From the NCBI RefSeq assembly GCF_007859855.1, contig NZ_SJPK01000009.1:62001-126000 (forward strand): a stretch of 64,000 nucleotides of DNA, given 5' to 3'. Positions 11,828 through 20,311 of the stretch are shown here, one piece after another. The translations under genes were made by a program, and so were the position numbers. This DNA comes from Allorhodopirellula solitaria (GTDB taxonomy: Bacteria > Planctomycetota > Planctomycetia > Pirellulales > Pirellulaceae). Below the pieces are notes generated by a model. It had not been told where the DNA came from. It did not search any database and saw only the letters and a list, made by a program, of their open reading frames with translations. Each line of letters opens with the position of its first letter. Position 1 is the first letter of the stretch.

Positions 11828-12364
11828 GTGAATTCGACAACCGCCGAGCATTCGCCCGCTCTCGACGCCACGACGGACGCTGTGGTGGGAGTGATCATGG
11901 GCAGCCGCAACGATTGGGACACCATGTCGGCGGCCTGCGAGATGCTAGCACAGTTCGAAATCCCGTTCGAAAAAGCGGTCGTCTCGGCCCACCGGACCCC
12001 TCTCCGCATGTTCGAGTACGCTCAATCGGCGCGGCGGCGTGGGCTGAAAGTCATTATCGCGGGCGCCGGGGGTGCCGCACACCTGCCCGGCATGGTGGCC
12101 TCGGAAACAATCTTGCCCGTCATTGGCGTGCCGATCCAAAGCCGGGCGTTGCAGGGGCTCGACTCGCTCTTGTCAATCGTCCAGATGCCTGGCGGAATTC
12201 CGGTTGCTACGATGGCAATCGGTAAGGCCGGTGCCAAGAACGCCGGCATTCTCGCCGCCCGCATGCTGGCGATGTCCGACCCCACACTTGCCGAGCGGAT
12301 TGCCGAGTTTGTCCAACGACAACACGACGACGTACTCGCTAACGCCGACCTCTCGGACACCTAA
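11828..12364 (+). CDS. purE: N5-carboxyaminoimidazole ribonucleotide mutase PurE
   Basis: Purine biosynthesis enzyme that converts N5-CAIR into CAIR. Class I PurE motifs are clear: [13 protein letters not shown] (with NDW instead of the common SDW), [21 protein letters not shown] and [22 protein letters not shown]. At 178 aa it is of normal length with about 20 extra residues at the N-terminus. It begins with GTG at 11828. The purK gene follows in the same direction, but only after 442 bp occupied by repeats. Confidence 0.96.
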   Translation: MNSTTAEHSPALDATTDAVVGVIMGSRNDWDTMSAACEMLAQFEIPFEKAVVSAHRTPLRMFEYAQSARRRGLKVIIAGAGGAAHLPGMVASETILPVIGVPIQSRALQGLDSLLSIVQMPGGIPVATMAIGKAGAKNAGILAARMLAMSDPTLAERIAEFVQRQHDDVLANADLSDT

Positions 12365-12430
12365 GCGAGCGGCAGATCAAACCTTCCCCCGCATCGCAGT
12401 GGACGAGGCGACGAGTCCACCCGCATCGCA

Positions 12431-12662
12431 GTGGACAAGTTTACCTACGCCGAAGGCGTTGAAGAAAATAGCCGGTGGTTTGAGCGCAAGCGAACACCAC
12501 CGGATTCGACGCGAAACGCAGGAGCCAACCCCGAATGGGGTTGAAGACCGCCCCCGACGAGGTCTGCGACCCACTTCGGGGTCGGCGCTCCATCTTCCAC
12601 GAACAACCATAGGTGGCGCTGCGCTGACCTACGGCTATTCTCTATAATCCCTGACGGGATAA
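12431..12662 (+). repeat. Interspersed palindromic repeat, copy A (between purE and purK)
   Basis: The purE-purK gap (12365-12806) holds no gene but a composite repeat. Core: CCTACGCCGAAGGCGTTGAA followed by AAATAGCCGGTGGTTTGAGCG and ACACCACCGG, which can pair as CCGGTGGT/ACCACCGG. Then CAACCCC-GAAT-GGGGTTG, a stretch present only in this copy, GTAGGT/ACCTAC-type pairing (here ATAGGTGGCGCTGCGCTGACCTA) and CCCTGACGGGAT. The same modules recur at 19.21-19.41 kb and, truncated, at 58.75-58.87 kb. It resembles REP-like palindromic clusters. Confidence 0.85.
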
Positions 12663-12680
12663 TTGTGGGCAATCACACGG

Positions 12681-12718
12681 GAGGCGACGAGTCCTCAGAA
12701 AAATGGACTCGTCGCCTC
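12681..12718. repeat. Perfect 14-bp inverted repeat GAGGCGACGAGTCC
   Basis: GAGGCGACGAGTCC (12681-12694) and its exact reverse complement (12705-12718) are separated by 10 bases, giving a strong hairpin upstream of purK. A further direct copy lies at 12405-12418, itself flanked by GTGGAC/GTCCAC. The same word recurs in several other intergenic regions of the window. It could act as a terminator-like or attenuating structure, but there is no T-run. Confidence 0.85.
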
Positions 12719-12806
12719 GTCCACTACGTTTCAATCTGTTCTGGCGATCAGCTTACAACCGATCCGCTCGGCTTCCTTTCATCCTTTCGTTTTCAATCAC
12801 GCTGCC

Positions 12807-13997
12807 ATGAATTCCACCATCGCTCCCATTCTGCCTGGCTCGACAATCGGCATGGTCGGCGGTGGCCAACTCGGACGCATGTTCGCCATGGCCGCCGCCA
12901 AGTTGGGCTATCGCGTCGGGGTGTTCTGCGGCAGCAGTGATGAGCCGGCCGCCGATGTCGCTTCCTTCACCGTTTGCGGCCCGCTCGAAGATCACTCGGC
13001 AATCGAAAACTTTGCCCGCCGATGTGATGTGATTACGCTCGAGTTCGAGAATATTCCGGCCGAGACCATTGCTGTTTGTGGCCGCCACGCGCCAACCTAT
13101 CCCAATGCCTCCGTGCTCGCGATCGCCCAAGACCGGCTGGTTGAGAAGACGACGCTGCGTGATGCGGGCTTGCCCGTCACCCCGTTCGCCCCCGTTCGCA
13201 ATGCCCAGGAAACCCGAACTGCGGCAGAATCACTCGGCTGGCCACTGATCGTGAAAACACAGCGGAGCGGCTACGACGGTAAAGGACAGCATCGCTTGGT
13301 GGACGTTCAACAAGCCGAATCGGTGGATTGGCAGGCGGGCGGTGACTGGGTCGCCGAAGCCTTGATCGACCTGCAGCGTGAAGTCTCCGTCGTCGTCGCG
13401 CGCCGGGCCGACGGCGTGACTCGCACCTTCCCCGTCTTTGAGAATCTGCACCGCAATCATGTACTCGACGTGACCACGCTGCCTGCCGCCATTTCGCCCG
13501 AAATCGAATCCGATGCCCGCGCGATGGCCATCGCAGCGGCAGAATGTTTGGACGTCGTGGGCCTGTTGTGCGTCGAGATGTTTATCGAGGACACCGATCA
13601 GGGACCGCCCCGGATTTTGATCAACGAAGTTGCCCCGCGACCACACAATTCAGGCCACGTGAGCATCGAGGCCTGCCGGACCAGCCAATTTGAACAGCAC
13701 GTCCGCGCCATTTGCGGCTTGCCGCTCGGTGATACCGCGCCGACCACACCGGCCGCGGCAATGGTCAATCTGCTCGGTGACTGGTGGGGCGAAGGGGGCG
13801 AGCAACCAAACTGGCCAGCCGCACTGAGCGTCGATGGGGTCTCGCTGCATCTCTACGGCAAACACGCCGCCCGGCCGGGACGCAAGATGGGACATCTCTC
13901 CGCCGTCGGCGAATCGCTTGACGAAGTGACCGGGCGTTTGGAACAGGCCCGCCGATCACTGGGCGACCGGAAAAACGAAGGAACGCGAGAGCAGTAA
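12807..13997 (+). CDS. purK: N5-carboxyaminoimidazole ribonucleotide synthase PurK
   Basis: ATP-grasp enzyme that makes N5-CAIR from AIR, ATP and bicarbonate, feeding PurE. The N-terminal nucleotide-fold motif is GMVGGGQLGRMFAMAA (residues 15-30). Later come ITLEFENIP, VKTQRSGYDGKGQ in the ATP-grasp part, and INEVAPRPHNSGH (typical PurK motif). The frame is open back to 12663, but the ATG at 12807 gives the family's usual N-terminus and the upstream part overlaps repeats. 396 aa is normal. Confidence 0.95.
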   Translation: MNSTIAPILPGSTIGMVGGGQLGRMFAMAAAKLGYRVGVFCGSSDEPAADVASFTVCGPLEDHSAIENFARRCDVITLEFENIPAETIAVCGRHAPTYPNASVLAIAQDRLVEKTTLRDAGLPVTPFAPVRNAQETRTAAESLGWPLIVKTQRSGYDGKGQHRLVDVQQAESVDWQAGGDWVAEALIDLQREVSVVVARRADGVTRTFPVFENLHRNHVLDVTTLPAAISPEIESDARAMAIAAAECLDVVGLLCVEMFIEDTDQGPPRILINEVAPRPHNSGHVSIEACRTSQFEQHVRAICGLPLGDTAPTTPAAAMVNLLGDWWGEGGEQPNWPAALSVDGVSLHLYGKHAARPGRKMGHLSAVGESLDEVTGRLEQARRSLGDRKNEGTREQ

Positions 13998-14007
13998 ACG
14001 TCGGATT

Positions 14008-14073
14008 GGACGAGGCACCGAGCCCTTTCGCTTTGCGTGATCGATCGCGTTTCAGGGACTCGTCGCCTCGTCC
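14008..14073. repeat. Imperfect inverted repeat of the GACGAGGCGACGAGTCC family after purK
   Basis: The left arm GGACGAGGCACCGAGCCC (14008-14025) is the imperfect complement of GGGACTCGTCGCCTCGTCC (14055-14073), with a 29-base loop. It lies just 10 bp after the purK stop, so it could end transcription of purK, although no T-run follows. It belongs to the same word family as 12681-12718. Confidence 0.7.
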
Positions 14074-14680
14074 ACTACGGAAACGCTTTCGCCAAATTCG
14101 TCATCCATTGATCACGCGATGCCGAGCGGTTTCGCATCCCCACCGCCAACCGGATCGCTAGACGCGGCTCGTAAGGGGGCAATAGCAAGTCTTCACCGCA
14201 ACGCAAGGAGGCTCGTGGCAACCGTCCCCTGGCGGGAGTGGTTCCGGGAAATTTCTCCTATTGCAATTGGCAATCTTCAGCTAAACTCTCCCCCACGTAA
14301 GAGCCGTCGAAGGTCCACAGAACTTCGACCGTTTTGGTCGCTTTCCCCCCAACCTCATGTGCTGGTCGCCCCGAGCGAATGGTGCCATTGCCGGGGATGC
14401 TGCCGAATCCATTCACGGGCTCATCAACGCGACAAGTCTTTGATCGGTTCTCAGCGGTGTTTCATCGCGGCATTGGAACCGTCCTGCGAGCGGGAACGTT
14501 CGGCGAGTGATCCTCGCCCATCTCCCTGGAAGCGAAAGCAGCGTCGCGATCTGTGTTGCGTCGCACCGGATTGTATCGGTTGCGTACGTTCGCCACGCCA
14601 TCCTTCCAACCCTCCCCCACTCCTGACCAGCCGGTTTCGTGACTCGGTGATGGGAGTCCCTTTGCGCACACGGTACCGAT
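14074..14680. other. Non-coding stretch, possible long leader of the DEAD-box helicase gene
   Basis: About 600 bp without a convincing gene. A 195-codon frame from 14119 to 14706 has no recognisable domain and a composition unlike the neighbours. I see no clear terminator or RNA family. Long untranslated leaders are known for cold-shock DEAD-box helicase genes, so this may be a 5' UTR; that is inference. Confidence 0.4.
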
Positions 14681-17035
14681 ATGTCGAGCCACCTCCCCAA
14701 CTCTGAGCATCTTCTCTTGTCTGACAACGAACCTTCCAACGACCCGTCCTTGCTCGCCAATAGCGAGTCTCTCCTGGCGGATCCAAACGACGCCATTCGT
14801 CTGGACCCCACCCCGGCGACCAACAATGCGTTGCTCGCCTGCTACGCCCAAGACATCAGCGTCGAATGCCTGGCATCGCCAGCAACACCCGAAGTCGAGA
14901 TCATCTGCTCGACTCCGGCCGCAGAGATCGACGAACCCACTGCCCCCGAACCGGAATCCAACGCCGCAGTTCCAGCCGAACCGGCTGCTGCTCAGCCCGC
15001 CGACCTGGCAACCCACACCGACCAGGCTACCGAGACTCAGCAAGAGCGACAGGAACTCCAGACGGAAATGAAGGAACAGGCACCTCAGGCGGAACAGGCA
15101 CCTCAAAAGCCAGCCGCCCCACAGCAAGCTGCAGCCGAAAAGAATGTGGCTGAAAAGAACACGGCCGAGAAAAACACAGTGGAAGAACCCGCAGTCGAAG
15201 AACCCGCCGACGCTGGCTTCGCTGCCTTTCCACTTCGCCCCGAGGTACTCCAGGCTGTTGTCAAATCGGGATACGACACCCCGACGGCGATTCAAGCCGA
15301 GATCATTCCTTACATGCTCGACGGCCGAGACGTCTTGGCCCAGTCCCAGACCGGCACGGGCAAGACGGCTGCTTTTGCACTGCCTATCCTCACCACGATC
15401 GATCTGCACAAATCGCATCCGCAGGTCTTGGTGCTCGCCCCAACACGGGAACTGGCGATTCAAGTCGCCAGATCATTCTCGACTTACGGTGCCAAAGTTC
15501 CTGGATTCGCGGTCGCCGCTATCTACGGCGGGCAGGACTACGAGCCCCAGCTCAAGCAACTGCGACGCGGTGTCCAGGTCGTCGTCGGAACACCGGGCCG
15601 TGTCATCGACCACGTCAATCGCGGCACACTCGACCTGAGCAAACTCGATTGCCTCGTTCTCGACGAAGCCGACGAGATGCTCAACATGGGCTTCCTCGAA
15701 GACGTCCAGTTCGTACTCGAGAAGTCGCCTGCGACGCGCCAGGTTGCGTTGTTCTCAGCCACCCTGCCGGGTCCCATCCGCGAAATTGCCGATGAGTACC
15801 TCAACGATCCCGCCCGAATCACGATCAAGAAGAAAACAGCGACCGCCGATTCCATTCGCCAACGCGCCCTGTTCGTCTCTCCGCGAGACAAGATGGATGC
15901 TCTGCTGCGTTTGCTCGAGGTCGAAGAGACCGACGGTGTGATCGTCTTTACGAAAACGAAAGACGCCACGATCAGTGTCGCTGAGGGACTGAGCCGGGAA
16001 GGCTTGTCAGCGGTCGCTCTCAATGGCGACATGCCCCAGAAAGTGCGTGAACGCACCATCAGCCAACTCAAAAATGGCAAGCTCGATATCCTCGTTGCCA
16101 CCGATGTCGCCGCCCGCGGCCTCGACGTGCCACGGATCAGCCACGTGTTCAATTACGACCTGCCCCATGACAGTGAATCGTACATCCACCGCGTCGGTCG
16201 GACCGGACGCGCCGGACGCGACGGGGAAGCGATCATCTTCCTGACCAACGCCCAACGCGGCAAACTTCGCTACATCGAGCGAGCGACGAAACAGCCGATC
16301 GAGACGATCGGTATCCCGACGTCCAAAGAAATTAACGCGATGCGGGTCAAACGATTTGGCCAACAGATCACGGACATTGCCGCCGAGAAGGACCTGACCC
16401 ACTTCAAAGAACTGATCGCGAACTACGCCGAGGAAACAGGCAAACCCTTGGAAATGATCGCCGCGGCGCTCGCTGAAATCTCGCAACAGGGACGCCCGTT
16501 CCTGATGAAAGATCGCCCCAAGACCGCCAAATCAGAACATCGCGATGGATTCGATCGCGGCGATCATTTCAGCCGCGGTGACCGCCGGGGCGATTCCCAT
16601 GAACGCGGCGGCAAACCGCCCCGCCAACTCGGCCCGCCACGCGAAGGCATGGTTCGCTACCGGATCGACGTCGGTTGGCAGGATGGTGTCAAGCCAGGCA
16701 ATATCGTTGGCGCAGTCGCTAACGAAGCAGGCATTGAAGGCCAATACATCGGCCCCATCAACATCCGCAACGAGTTCTCCACGGTCGACCTCCCCGAAGG
16801 GATGCCCTCGGACATCTATCAGAAGCTTCGCAAAACCTGGGTCTCCGGAAAACGCCTGAATCTCGAGGTCGCTCGCGAGGGCGATCATGACGGCGGTTCA
16901 CGTGGTGGTTACTCCCACGGCAATCGATCGGGACGATTCCAGCCCAAGCATGGCAAGGGCGGCGGCGGTCCGCATAACGCAAAACGATCCTTCGTTGGCA
17001 AAAGCAAGAAGAACAAACGCAAAGCCAAATCCTAA
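14681..17035 (+). CDS. DEAD-box RNA helicase with DbpA-type RNA-binding domain (DeaD/CsdA-like), 784 aa
   Basis: ATP-dependent RNA helicase, probably in ribosome assembly, RNA decay or cold adaptation. The first 180 residues are an unusual Glu/Ala/Pro-rich low-complexity extension. The core follows: Q motif FPLRPEVLQAVVKSGYDTPT, AQSQTGTGKT, PTRELAIQV, GTPGRVID, DEAD (VLDEADEML), SAT, then VIVFTKTKDAT, ARGLDVPRISHV and HRVGRTGRAGR. Residues about 655-735 form a DbpA-type RNA-binding domain (MVRYRIDVGWQDGVKPGNIV). The tail is basic and Gly/Arg-rich, ending KSKKNKRKAKS. It converges with the enolase-superfamily gene with a 4-bp overlap. The start codon is the first ATG of the frame. Confidence 0.94.
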   Translation: MSSHLPNSEHLLLSDNEPSNDPSLLANSESLLADPNDAIRLDPTPATNNALLACYAQDISVECLASPATPEVEIICSTPAAEIDEPTAPEPESNAAVPAEPAAAQPADLATHTDQATETQQERQELQTEMKEQAPQAEQAPQKPAAPQQAAAEKNVAEKNTAEKNTVEEPAVEEPADAGFAAFPLRPEVLQAVVKSGYDTPTAIQAEIIPYMLDGRDVLAQSQTGTGKTAAFALPILTTIDLHKSHPQVLVLAPTRELAIQVARSFSTYGAKVPGFAVAAIYGGQDYEPQLKQLRRGVQVVVGTPGRVIDHVNRGTLDLSKLDCLVLDEADEMLNMGFLEDVQFVLEKSPATRQVALFSATLPGPIREIADEYLNDPARITIKKKTATADSIRQRALFVSPRDKMDALLRLLEVEETDGVIVFTKTKDATISVAEGLSREGLSAVALNGDMPQKVRERTISQLKNGKLDILVATDVAARGLDVPRISHVFNYDLPHDSESYIHRVGRTGRAGRDGEAIIFLTNAQRGKLRYIERATKQPIETIGIPTSKEINAMRVKRFGQQITDIAAEKDLTHFKELIANYAEETGKPLEMIAAALAEISQQGRPFLMKDRPKTAKSEHRDGFDRGDHFSRGDRRGDSHERGGKPPRQLGPPREGMVRYRIDVGWQDGVKPGNIVGAVANEAGIEGQYIGPINIRNEFSTVDLPEGMPSDIYQKLRKTWVSGKRLNLEVAREGDHDGGSRGGYSHGNRSGRFQPKHGKGGGGPHNAKRSFVGKSKKNKRKAKS

Positions 17036-18390
17036 CGGGCCTGCGATTCGTTGAGCACCTCGAACAGGGCACCTGTTCGGGCTGGCTCTCGCGAACTCCA
17101 CACATTCCCTTCGGGGAATCGGTGGAGTTCGATGAATTCAGGACGAAATTCCAATCCCCATCCCGCCGCCGTGGGTGCTTCATAACAGCCATCACGCACT
17201 CGGACGGGATGCTCCAATTCGTCCTGTAGAAAGTCGATGTATTCGATCAACTGGGTGGACGACTGTCCCGAAACCGCGATCTGGTCCCACATGCCGTAGT
17301 GTTGGATCATGTTGCAGAGCGCAATGCCACCGCCGTGCGGGCAGACGGGCACGCCGAACTTGGCTGCCATCAAAATGATTGCCATCACGTCGTTGACGCC
17401 CGCAACACGAACAGCATCGATCTGACAATATTGGATCGCTCCGCTCTTGAGCAACTGCTTGAAGATGACCGGGGAGGCAGCGTGTTCGCCACAAGCGAAG
17501 CCAAAATCGGCGCTAGCGAATGTCTCTGCAAGCTCGATGTAGCCCAGGACATCGTCACGCGCGATCGGCTCTTCGATCCACTTCAAGCCGAACGGCGTGT
17601 AACGCTCGATATGGCACTTGGCCTCTTCAATCCCCCAATACTGATTCGCGTCCACCATCAGATTGCAGGCGGGACCGATCGCCTCGCGCATGAACCGAAT
17701 CCGCTCAACATCTTGCTCCGAATCGAGCCCCACCTTGAGCTTGAACGAATCGAAACCCTGACCTTGCAGCTTGCGGATCGTCGCGAGAATCTCGGCATCG
17801 CTCAGCCCAAGCCATCCGGCGGTGCAGTACGCTTTCGGGCCCCGCTGAGTCAGCTCACGCTCGCGTTGCTCGATACCGGGTCCTCGCTCCCGGAGAATGC
17901 CGATCGCTTCGTCGCGGGTCAACGCGTCGCTGATGTTGCGCCAATCGATGCAGTCGGCGATGAACTCAGGATCGAGGTCCACGAGCAGCTTCCACAAGGG
18001 CTTGCCCACCGACTTCGCCCAGAGATCCCACATCGCGTTGAGCACCGCCCCCGCCGCCATCCGGAACACTCCATCGTGTAGCCACCGCAGTTGATGGTGA
18101 TCGACGAGTCGTCGATAGAGACCGATCGGTGCCGATGAAAAATCATCGAGCGTCGTTCCAACAACGAGTTGCGCCAGATCACGGATCCCATGGCAAATCC
18201 AATCCGTCCCCGCGCCAACGGTAAAGACCACCGATGTACCACTCAGCCCCGCGTCGGTCTCGAGATACAAGACGGCGGAGGAGTAGTCGGGCTGCTTGTG
18301 GAAGGGGTCCGATCCGAGCAGATGGTCAGATGTCGGGACGCGAAGGTCGACGACCTCTGCCGAGATGATCTTGATCGACTTCGATGTCAT
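17032..18390 (-). CDS. Enolase superfamily dehydratase, L-fuconate dehydratase-like, 452 aa
   Basis: Mandelate-racemase/enolase-superfamily enzyme, most like L-fuconate dehydratase, which removes water from L-fuconate to give 2-keto-3-deoxy-L-fuconate in non-phosphorylative fucose breakdown. N-terminal cues are DLRVPTSDHLLGSDPFHKQP and YSSAVLYLETDAG. The barrel domain shows the general base FKLKVG, metal ligands in VDANQYW, WIEEP and CGEH, and CPHGGGIALC near the C-terminus. Length fits the family. Marine planctomycetes degrade sulfated fucose-rich polysaccharides, which would make this useful, but no other fucose gene is next to it. Other acid-sugar dehydratase activities are possible. Confidence 0.87.
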   Translation of the reverse strand: MTSKSIKIISAEVVDLRVPTSDHLLGSDPFHKQPDYSSAVLYLETDAGLSGTSVVFTVGAGTDWICHGIRDLAQLVVGTTLDDFSSAPIGLYRRLVDHHQLRWLHDGVFRMAAGAVLNAMWDLWAKSVGKPLWKLLVDLDPEFIADCIDWRNISDALTRDEAIGILRERGPGIEQRERELTQRGPKAYCTAGWLGLSDAEILATIRKLQGQGFDSFKLKVGLDSEQDVERIRFMREAIGPACNLMVDANQYWGIEEAKCHIERYTPFGLKWIEEPIARDDVLGYIELAETFASADFGFACGEHAASPVIFKQLLKSGAIQYCQIDAVRVAGVNDVMAIILMAAKFGVPVCPHGGGIALCNMIQHYGMWDQIAVSGQSSTQLIEYIDFLQDELEHPVRVRDGCYEAPTAAGWGLEFRPEFIELHRFPEGNVWSSREPARTGALFEVLNESQAR

Positions 18391-18651
18391 TCCGCGTCTT
18401 CCTTATCTCGTTTGTCGTAATGATTGCACCCGACGACAGGCAATCTTCGGCGTCACGGACCGTGAAAATACCATGAAGTCTCCATGTAGGCTCGGTGTAT
18501 GCCCCGTGTGCGAGATCTCCACTTTAACGCTAAAAGCGGTCTCCTGTGCACCTCAGCACCGCATTCTCTGCCCCGCCACGAGCGAGTGTTCCATCAACCT
18601 TCTCGCAAAAGAGCCAGGCGTTCCCCCGGGAGTCCGTTGAGAAGATTATAA

Positions 18652-19203
18652 ATGGACACGCATCCTAGCAGTCCACTGTTTCTACGAAACGAAATGAACG
18701 CAAATCCATTCGAACCATCCCGTGACACCACTTCGTCCATTACTCCCGAATCCCGGAGCGAGCCGGCTGGATTTGGGCCGCGTTTTGCCGCCTATCTGAT
18801 CGATATCCTGCCGATCTCCATTGCCCTCGCCGTCATCTATTACTTCTTGCTGGGCTTCGATGAAACTTGGCTGCATTACACCACCTCGCCAGATGACGCC
18901 GAGGCGAGAGCTGCATTTTTGTCGCAGCGAAACCAGATGCGAGATTTGTCATTCCTAGTCTACGTACTCTACTGCGGCGTCATGGAATGCTCGGCGTGGC
19001 AAGCGACGCTCGGCAAAAAGCTGATGGGGATTCGAGTGACCGACAACCAGGGACAACCACTGAGTGTCGGCAGATCCTTTGGACGCAACTTTGCCAAGTT
19101 CCTTTCGTACATCCCCTTGGGACTCGGATTCTTGTGGATGATATGGTCCAAGCAAAAGCGAGGCTGGCACGACATGCTCGCCAAGACATTGGTTATGAAG
19201 TAA
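18652..19203 (+). CDS. RDD family membrane protein, 183 aa
   Basis: Small inner-membrane protein of the RDD family. The family's N-terminal pattern is GFGPRFAAYLIDILPI (Arg and Asp of the first helix). Three hydrophobic segments are visible, and the typical loop GKKLMGIRVTDNQGQPLSVG is followed by a KRGWHDMLAKT end motif. A GAGAAG sequence seven bases before the ATG at 18652 supports this start. An alternative ATG at 18694 gives MNANPFEPS, close to the NPY-type N-terminal motif common in planctomycete membrane proteins. Function is unknown; RDD proteins have been linked to ion transport. Confidence 0.88.
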   Translation: MDTHPSSPLFLRNEMNANPFEPSRDTTSSITPESRSEPAGFGPRFAAYLIDILPISIALAVIYYFLLGFDETWLHYTTSPDDAEARAAFLSQRNQMRDLSFLVYVLYCGVMECSAWQATLGKKLMGIRVTDNQGQPLSVGRSFGRNFAKFLSYIPLGLGFLWMIWSKQKRGWHDMLAKTLVMK

Positions 19204-19212
19204 AGCTGCTCT

Positions 19213-19412
19213 GTGTTGGACGAGGCGACGAACTGTTGAGCCCCAAAAGTTTTCCTACGCCGAAGGCGCTTTAGAAAATAGCCGGTGGTTTGAGCGGAGC
19301 GAACACCACCGGAAAAGACGTGAGACGCAAGAGCCAACCCTGAATGGGGTTGAAGATACACCGTAGGTGGCGCTGCGCTGACCTACAGCTATTCTCTTTA
19401 ATCCCTGACGGG
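19213..19412 (+). repeat. Interspersed palindromic repeat, copy B
   Basis: This repeat fills most of the gap 19204-19601. It starts with the GGACGAGGCGACGA word and GTTGAG..CAAAAGTTT, then has CCTACGCCGAAGGCG, AGCCGGTGGTTTGAGCGGAG, CACCACCGG, CAACCC-tgaa-TGGGGTTG, GTAGGTGGCGCTGCGCTGAC and CCCTGACGGGAT. It shares all later modules with copy A but lacks A's central insertion. The remaining 190 bp up to 19601 show nothing I recognise. Confidence 0.85.
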
Positions 19413-19601
19413 ATACTTCTGAGCATTGAACAGCGCGTTGCTTCGTCCCATACGACACTTATTTCTCCCCGCTCCTATAGCTGCTCTGGCGAGAACATCC
19501 CAACGAGAATCACGCCATGCAGGAGACGCTCGCGCCGAGACGTCTTGTGTTGAGCACACTTCGGATATCGGCTGAGAACACGAAGGATTCGCAGGTCCGT
19601 A

Positions 19602-19820
19602 TCAGTCCGCAGGGCGAGTCGAATCAACGTGGAGGCGTCGATTCCGCACACCGCGAAAGACGAGAAATGCTGACAACGCGAACACCAATGGGGCGACGCC
19701 GAAGGTCAGGATCTGCGCGGTGGTTGGTGTGATCGAAATCCCGAAAAGATAAAGTTCTGGTTCATAGGTCGCGTATCGACGTCTAAACCATGGTTCAACC
19801 TCTCTCGTGTGGGCTTGCAC
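19602..19820 (-). CDS. Small one-helix membrane protein, or C-terminal part of the upstream gene
   Basis: The frame encodes a clear membrane helix, TAQILTFGVAPLVFALSAFL, followed by a basic tail. It has no ATG in a sensible place; a GTG at 19820 would give 72 residues and a 26-bp overlap with the upstream 107-residue gene, which ends in a different frame. Either the two are separate, translationally coupled genes, or one 3-helix protein was split by a frameshift near 19800. No family is recognised. Confidence 0.45.
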   Translation of the reverse strand: MQAHTREVEPWFRRRYATYEPELYLFGISITPTTAQILTFGVAPLVFALSAFLVFRGVRNRRLHVDSTRPAD

Positions 19821-20118
19821 TCGGCGCTTCAGGCGAACCAGGCGCAGGCGCCAGTAATTGTGACTGATAATGCAACAGTCGAAAGAGATGGTAGTAGCCC
19901 AGTCGCATGAAACCCATGATGACGCTCGCGAACGCGAACGCCAACAGGGCGAAGTACCAGGACGGCCGCGATGTGATAAAAGCAAGTCCACCGACAGCTA
20001 GCGCAGCAGCGAGAAAGAACATTGGGTATGCCATTCTCCGCTGTGGCTCGAGGTCCGAAACTGAAAGGATACGTTCGAGTCGCGCCAGTTCGCTGTCGGA
20101 AAGTGTGATGCGGGCCAT
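19795..20118 (-). CDS. Small membrane protein of unknown function, 107 aa
   Basis: ORF with a charged N-terminus (ARITLSDSELARLERIL) and two membrane helices (about residues 31-48 and 53-70), then a Pro/Ala/Ser-rich tail. The composition looks coding, but I recognise no family. It belongs to the run of minus-strand accessory genes and may be joined to the following frame at 19602-19820 in the original, unshifted gene. Confidence 0.6.
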   Translation of the reverse strand: MARITLSDSELARLERILSVSDLEPQRRMAYPMFFLAAALAVGGLAFITSRPSWYFALLAFAFASVIMGFMRLGYYHLFRLLHYQSQLLAPAPGSPEAPSASPHERG

Positions 20119-20311
20119 GTTGATCGAGAAACGTGGTATGCAAGCCGGGCCGGCTTTGTTGGCAGTTGAGTTAAATAGCGGCGTCCCTACCGCGATTGGC
20201 AGGGGTTCGCTGCTCCTTCATTCGTGATCAGATCACGAAGATACCAGGTACGACATCAGCGTGGTTTGGCGATCGCAAGGTATAATCGCAATGGCTTTGT
20301 CGAAACAACGC

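Noticed and set aside
14119-14706. 195-codon plus-strand ORF before the helicase
   Set aside because: No recognisable domain, odd composition (many Ser/Arg/Pro), overlap with the helicase start; more likely untranslated leader.
14462-15463. 333-codon minus-strand frame rich in Phe, Leu and Cys
   Set aside because: Antisense to the low-complexity N-terminus of the DEAD-box helicase; repeated GAA/GCC codons produce the pseudo-hydrophobic pattern.
17299-18081. 260-codon plus-strand frame
   Set aside because: Antisense to the enolase-superfamily gene, which has intact active-site motifs.
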